Of a stretch of 64,000 nt of DNA, positions 60,283 through 64,000 are shown in pieces. The notes under the pieces were generated by a model. That model had not been told where the DNA came from and ran no database searches. It saw nothing but the letters and a program-made list of their open reading frames with translations. Source of the DNA: Algoriphagus marincola DSM 16067 (lineage in GTDB: Bacteria > Bacteroidota > Bacteroidia > Cytophagales > Cyclobacteriaceae); NCBI RefSeq assembly GCF_000429405.1, contig NZ_AUBU01000001.1:443321-507320 (forward strand), in the 5' to 3' direction. Made by a program: the position numbers and the translations under genes. The stretch's first letter is position 1; every line of letters begins with the position of its first letter.

Positions 60283-61833
60283 ATGAAAGCTAAATCTACT
60301 CTAATCGCACTCATTTTGTCTTTGTTCTATTTCTCTTGTAATCAGGAAAAAGAGCCGGAGGTGAAAAACTACTGGCCAGATGCGGGTGTTACCTACGAAA
60401 TTTTCGTGCAGTCTTTCTATGACTCTGATGGGGATGGAATAGGAGACTTCAATGGAGTCACCGAGAAGCTGGATTATGTGCAGGAATTGGGAGCAAATGC
60501 CATCTGGTTTATGCCTATTATGCCGTCACCGACCTATCACAAATATGATGTGACGGATTATAAGGCGGTACATCCAGACTATGGGACCATGGAGGATTTC
60601 AAGCGCCTTCTAGAGGAAGCTCATCAGCGAGATATCAAAATCGTGATTGACATGATCATCAATCACACATCTACAGAACATCCTTGGTTTCAGGAAAGTA
60701 AAAAGAGTAGAGATAATGCTTACAGAGATTATTACGTCTGGGCTCAAAAAGATACGATCGCCGATTTTTTGAATAAGAAAGTGATTACACTGGACTCCGA
60801 CAATATCCGTCAATGGCATGATCCAGGTTCAGGAGAAGACTACTACTATGGCTTCTTTTGGGGAGGAATGCCTGATTTGAATTTTGATAATCCCAAGGTA
60901 CGGGAGGAAATCTATGAAATTGGTCGGTTTTGGCTAGAGGAGGTTGGAGTTGATGGCTTTAGACTGGATGCAGCAAAGCATATTTTCCCGGATGATAGAC
61001 CTTTGGATAATCATGAGTTTTGGAAAGAGTTTCGTGCTAAAATGGAGGCAATAAAACCAGATGTCTATTTAGTAGGGGAAGTTTATGACAAGAAAGAGAT
61101 TGTAGCCCCATATCTTCCAGGTCTTCCGGCCCTTTTCAACTTTGATTTCCATTACACCCTTTTGGAAGCATTCAAATCTGCTGATGGGATGTTATTGCCC
61201 AAGAAGCAAAAGGAGATTTTGGATTTCTATCAAAATATTACTCCTGAGTTTATTGATGCGACTATTTCATCCAACCATGACCAACCTAGGCTTTTGAATG
61301 AATTGGGTGAGGACGTGGACAAGTACAAGCAGGCTATTGCAGTGATGCTTACGATGCCCGGAGCTCCTTACTTGTACTATGGAGAGGAAATAGGTATGAA
61401 AGGGTTGAAGCCAGATGAACATATTCGGGAGCCATTCCTTTGGGATGTGAAAGCGAAGGATAAAGGTAGGGCTACTTGGATAGAGCCAAAATACAGTATC
61501 GACAGTGAAGTGACTCCTTTGGCTTTGCAGCGCAATGATCCTAATAGTATTTTCAATCATTACAAAAGCCTGATCAATCTAAGGAATACCTATCCAGCTT
61601 TAGCCTTAGGAAAATTGAGTCTTCCTTCAAGCGAATATTCAAAACCCATCATGGCTTACTCCAGAGTTCATAAGGGTCAAGCGATTTTCGTTGTTCACAA
61701 TCTGGGAGATGAGGAAATAAGTATTGAGTTGCCGGCTGGGTTTGACAAAGTGATATTTGGGATGGGAGTTGGTGTCAATCTCAACGGGACACTTACTCTT
61801 CAAAAAAATGCCTCAAGGGTTTATGTTAAGTAA
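60283..61833 (+). CDS. GH13 alpha-amylase family lipoprotein
   Basis: 516-residue lipoprotein, lipobox at Cys19 (ALILSLFYFSC). GH13 barrel with YEIFVQSFYDSDGDGIGD, VIDMIINHTS, catalytic Asp in VDGFRLDAAKHIF (near 228), Glu in LVGEVYD (near 266) and Asp in SSNHDQPR (near 331). The GDGIGDFNG calcium loop and overall layout resemble SusG-like neopullulanase or oligo-alpha-glucosidase groups. As a lipoprotein it would act in the periplasm or on the surface, between the secreted GH13 and the cytosolic GH31. Confidence 0.93.
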   Translation: MKAKSTLIALILSLFYFSCNQEKEPEVKNYWPDAGVTYEIFVQSFYDSDGDGIGDFNGVTEKLDYVQELGANAIWFMPIMPSPTYHKYDVTDYKAVHPDYGTMEDFKRLLEEAHQRDIKIVIDMIINHTSTEHPWFQESKKSRDNAYRDYYVWAQKDTIADFLNKKVITLDSDNIRQWHDPGSGEDYYYGFFWGGMPDLNFDNPKVREEIYEIGRFWLEEVGVDGFRLDAAKHIFPDDRPLDNHEFWKEFRAKMEAIKPDVYLVGEVYDKKEIVAPYLPGLPALFNFDFHYTLLEAFKSADGMLLPKKQKEILDFYQNITPEFIDATISSNHDQPRLLNELGEDVDKYKQAIAVMLTMPGAPYLYYGEEIGMKGLKPDEHIREPFLWDVKAKDKGRATWIEPKYSIDSEVTPLALQRNDPNSIFNHYKSLINLRNTYPALALGKLSLPSSEYSKPIMAYSRVHKGQAIFVVHNLGDEEISIELPAGFDKVIFGMGVGVNLNGTLTLQKNASRVYVK

Positions 61834-61992
61834 TTCTTCTGTTAAAAATAAAAAATGTTTTATCTGTTCTTATTATACTATTTAAAATCATAAAAAATGC
61901 ATTTCAAGTCGATATAAAAACACTTTATAAATTTATTACATTTTGTAGACAAGGTAGTATATTAATCATTTCATTATCTTTTTATTAATGAA

Positions 61993-62024
61993 TTGGGTTT
62001 TAAGTTGTTAAATCTGTACTTTTG
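61993..62024 (+). promoter_or_regulatory. promoter of the WecA/TagO-type transferase gene
   Basis: TTG (61993-61995), 21 bases, then TACTTTTG (62017-62024), a full match to TAnnTTTG. It overlaps the TTG at 62022 and so supports the downstream ATG as the start. It probably drives the polysaccharide cluster that runs off the right edge. Confidence 0.55.
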
Positions 62025-62045
62025 AAAAGTGAAACATTCTATTTT

Positions 62046-63212
62046 ATGTTATTTTTATTTGTAATTCTTACATCCCTTGTAGTCGGTTTTTTAGTGATGC
62101 CAATCATTATCAAAGTGCTTTGGCGAGCCAAGATTGGAGATCAACCCGGCGGGAGAAAAATCCACAAAAAGTTCGTTCCATCTATGGGTGGTATTGGATT
62201 TTTTGTCGCTGCCTCTGCTGCTATGGCTATATGGGGTTGGCAATTCCCCCTTCCTGACATACGATATCTTTTGGGAGCAATCGGTCTAATGTTTATTGTA
62301 GGTTTGCGGGATGATTTGGTGGAATTGAAGGCATCAAGGAAGCTTTTGGGTCAGCTTGTTGCTGTTGCGATGGTTGTCGTGATGGGAGATATTCGAATCA
62401 GGGACTTGCATGGATTTCTAGGAATAGGTGAGCTTCACCTTTTTGTCTCTTATGGATTCTCCGCGTTCGTGCTTTTAGCCTTGACCAATGCTTTCAACCT
62501 GATTGACGGTTTAGACGGCCTTGCGGGAAGCACAGGTCTGGTTGTTTCAGGGCTTTTAGGTACTTGGTTTGCTTTTCAAGGTTTGGAAAGTTATGCTGTC
62601 TTATCCTTTAGTTTTTTTGGAGGCATACTAGGTTTCTTAATCTTCAACTGGCATCCGGCTAAGATTTTCATGGGAGATACTGGTTCTTTGACCCTTGGTT
62701 TTACCTTAGGTGCACTTGTTGTTGCTTTTATGGAATCCAATGCAGCACTTCCTGAAGGAGCAAGCTGGCGTTTTAGCCCAGTTTTTTCATCAGGTATAGC
62801 GCTGATGATATATCCTCTTTATGATATGGCGAGGGTATTTACAAGGAGAATCCTTAGAGGACAAGGCCCGATGACGCCGGATAAAAGCCATGTACATCAC
62901 TTTTTGATGCGTATGGGATTGAAGCACAATCAAGTAGCACTTATCTTGGTTTTTGTTCAAATACTAATTGTTGGTTCTGTTATTCTAATGAAAGATCTTT
63001 CTGATCATATTGTACTACCGGTAATTTCAGCGATTACTCTGGGGCTTGGTTTCAGGCTAGATAAGATAGCAGTTAAATATGTGAAAAAGAAAGTTTCCAA
63101 AGAGCCAAATATTTTGTCCAATGGTAAGAATAGCAATGGCTCAAAGAAGGGGAATCAAAAGTCAAAAGTTTCTATAAAAGATTTTGAAAATACCCCCATT
63201 AATTATAATTAA
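62046..63212 (+). CDS. MraY/WecA-family polyprenyl-phosphate glycosyl-1-phosphate transferase
   Basis: About 388-residue multi-pass membrane enzyme that loads a UDP-activated sugar phosphate (GlcNAc-1-P in WecA and TagO) onto undecaprenyl phosphate to begin O-antigen, teichoic or capsule polymers. Motifs: VPSMGGIGFF, NAFNLIDGLDGLAGS (catalytic Asp region), HPAKIFMGDTGSLTLGF and DKSHVHHFLMR. A basic 45-residue C-terminal tail follows. I start at ATG 62046 (MLFLFVILTSLVVGF); a TTG at 62022 lies inside the promoter. Next gene is a sugar aminotransferase, which supports surface-polysaccharide synthesis. Confidence 0.92.
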   Translation: MLFLFVILTSLVVGFLVMPIIIKVLWRAKIGDQPGGRKIHKKFVPSMGGIGFFVAASAAMAIWGWQFPLPDIRYLLGAIGLMFIVGLRDDLVELKASRKLLGQLVAVAMVVVMGDIRIRDLHGFLGIGELHLFVSYGFSAFVLLALTNAFNLIDGLDGLAGSTGLVVSGLLGTWFAFQGLESYAVLSFSFFGGILGFLIFNWHPAKIFMGDTGSLTLGFTLGALVVAFMESNAALPEGASWRFSPVFSSGIALMIYPLYDMARVFTRRILRGQGPMTPDKSHVHHFLMRMGLKHNQVALILVFVQILIVGSVILMKDLSDHIVLPVISAITLGLGFRLDKIAVKYVKKKVSKEPNILSNGKNSNGSKKGNQKSKVSIKDFENTPINYN

Positions 63213-63313
63213 CTTTTATTTTCTTTTTAGTATTAATTATTTTTTATAGCACTTGGTTGGATTTTTGTTGGATTAGTAATATGTTTCCATCAGATTCACC
63301 CCTAAGTCATTAA

Positions 63314-64000
63314 ATGTCAAATGGTATAAAGCTCTCGATTCCTTTTTTTAATGGGAACGAAGAGGTGTATTCTAAAAAGGCGATTCAGTCAGGTCAGCTT
63401 GCGACCAACGGAGATTTTATTGACTCATTTGAAGAAAAATTCTCAAATAAGTTATCCTCTCATGAAATCGTAGCATTAAACTCTGGCACTAGTTCCCTAC
63501 ACCTTTCTATGGTACTTTTAGGAATTGGTAAAGGGGATGAGGTTATCTGTCAGACATTTACGTTCTGTGCTTCAGCAAACCCGATAATTTATCTTGGTGC
63601 CACCCCCGTTTTTGTTGATAGCGAACCTGAAACATGGAATATCTCCCCAGAACTTTTAGAAGATGCCATTCTAGATCGAATAGCAAACGGAAAAAAGCCT
63701 AAAGCGATTGTAATAGTGCATTTGTTTGGAATGCCTGCCAAAATTCAGGAAATCATGTCTATTGCATCTCGATATCAAATTCCCATCATAGAGGATGCTG
63801 CTGAAGCTGTGGGAAGTACCTATCGAGGTGATTACTGTGGAACATTTGGAGATGTTGGGATCTATTCATTCAACGGTAATAAAATTCTCTCAGCAGGAGG
63901 TGGAGGGGCTTTGGTTAGTAGTAAAATTAACTTGATCCAAAGAGCAAAATACCTTTCAACTCAAGCTAGGGAGGATTTGCCTTACTATCAACATTTGGAA
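63314..64000 (+). CDS. DegT/DnrJ/EryC1/StrS sugar aminotransferase (cut by window edge)
   Basis: First 229 residues of a PLP-dependent aminotransferase acting on nucleotide keto-sugars. Visible are LNSGTSSLHLSMVLLG, EVICQTFTFCASANPI, PIIEDAAEAVGSTY (Asp binding the PLP ring) and the PLP-lysine segment FNGNKILSAGGGG (Lys near 189). ATG 63314 starts MSNGIKLSIPFF. It is the second gene of a polysaccharide cluster. The missing part is about 140-180 residues by family length. Confidence 0.93.
   Translation, partial: MSNGIKLSIPFFNGNEEVYSKKAIQSGQLATNGDFIDSFEEKFSNKLSSHEIVALNSGTSSLHLSMVLLGIGKGDEVICQTFTFCASANPIIYLGATPVFVDSEPETWNISPELLEDAILDRIANGKKPKAIVIVHLFGMPAKIQEIMSIASRYQIPIIEDAAEAVGSTYRGDYCGTFGDVGIYSFNGNKILSAGGGGALVSSKINLIQRAKYLSTQAREDLPYYQHLE

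Overview
The window looks like a chromosomal segment of a Bacteroidota bacterium of the Cytophagales, most probably Algoriphagus or another Cyclobacteriaceae member. The evidence is: proteins with C-terminal type IX secretion (T9SS) sorting domains; SusE-type starch-binding lipoprotein; PPK2, DUF4377/META, DUF3109, RES-Xre and LuxE-like proteins of the kind found in that group; Bacteroidota promoter elements of the form TTTG-N19-22-TAnnTTTG instead of E. coli-type promoters; and a tRNA without an encoded CCA. The genus is inference.

Layout. 1-6.9 kb (minus strand): cell-envelope genes, including an M23 endopeptidase (cut by the left edge), FAH-family enzyme, META/DUF4377 lipoprotein, SGNH hydrolase, S66 LD-carboxypeptidase, S13 DD-carboxypeptidase, DUF423 membrane protein and the PLP-binding YggS protein; the run from YggS to the META lipoprotein is a tightly packed probable operon. 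6.9-10.2 kb (plus): a GH3-family acyl-adenylating enzyme translationally coupled to a LysE exporter, then an amidase with SH3 domains. 10.2-14.2 kb: alanine dehydrogenase, divergent from a fused 2-oxoacid dehydrogenase E1; the AT-rich gap between them carries two Lrp-like boxes and two promoters. 14.3-18.1 kb: lipoprotein, LuxE-like enzyme, a 39-residue lipoprotein, a sigma-54 type response regulator without a DNA-binding domain, the RNase P RNA gene, and a candidate small RNA. 18.1-27.4 kb: DUF3109, DUF4287/DUF5655, EEP hydrolase, HGSNAT-like membrane protein, PPK2, two tandem subtilases, and a class III cyclase fused to TolB-like and TPR regions. 27.5-31.6 kb: a RES-Xre toxin-antitoxin pair with direct-repeat operators and a short second DnaE polymerase.

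31.85-32.64 kb is the most unusual part. A tRNA(CAU) gene is surrounded by three degenerate tRNA copies. In each of them the anticodon loop is replaced by the 16-bp palindrome TCCCGATGTATCGGGA, and a broken GIY-YIG nuclease gene lies between two of the copies. Similar palindromes form two hairpins of the nearby RNase P RNA and occur once near 1.8 kb.

32.8-49.1 kb is mostly housekeeping: HAD phosphatase, M50 protease, rhodanese, T9SS and PASTA proteins, M43 metalloprotease with T9SS domain, NifU and Mrp (Fe-S assembly), DNA primase, RibBA, SurE and a TPR histidine kinase. 49.0-61.8 kb is an alpha-glucan utilisation locus: GH31 alpha-glucosidase, SLC45-type sugar transporter, LacI regulator, SusE-like lipoprotein, a T9SS-secreted GH13, class II aldolase and a GH13 lipoprotein. 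Three related LacI-type operator sequences lie in front of its two arms. It has no SusC/SusD pair in this window. From 62.0 kb a surface-polysaccharide cluster begins (WecA/TagO-type transferase, then a DegT-family aminotransferase cut by the right edge).
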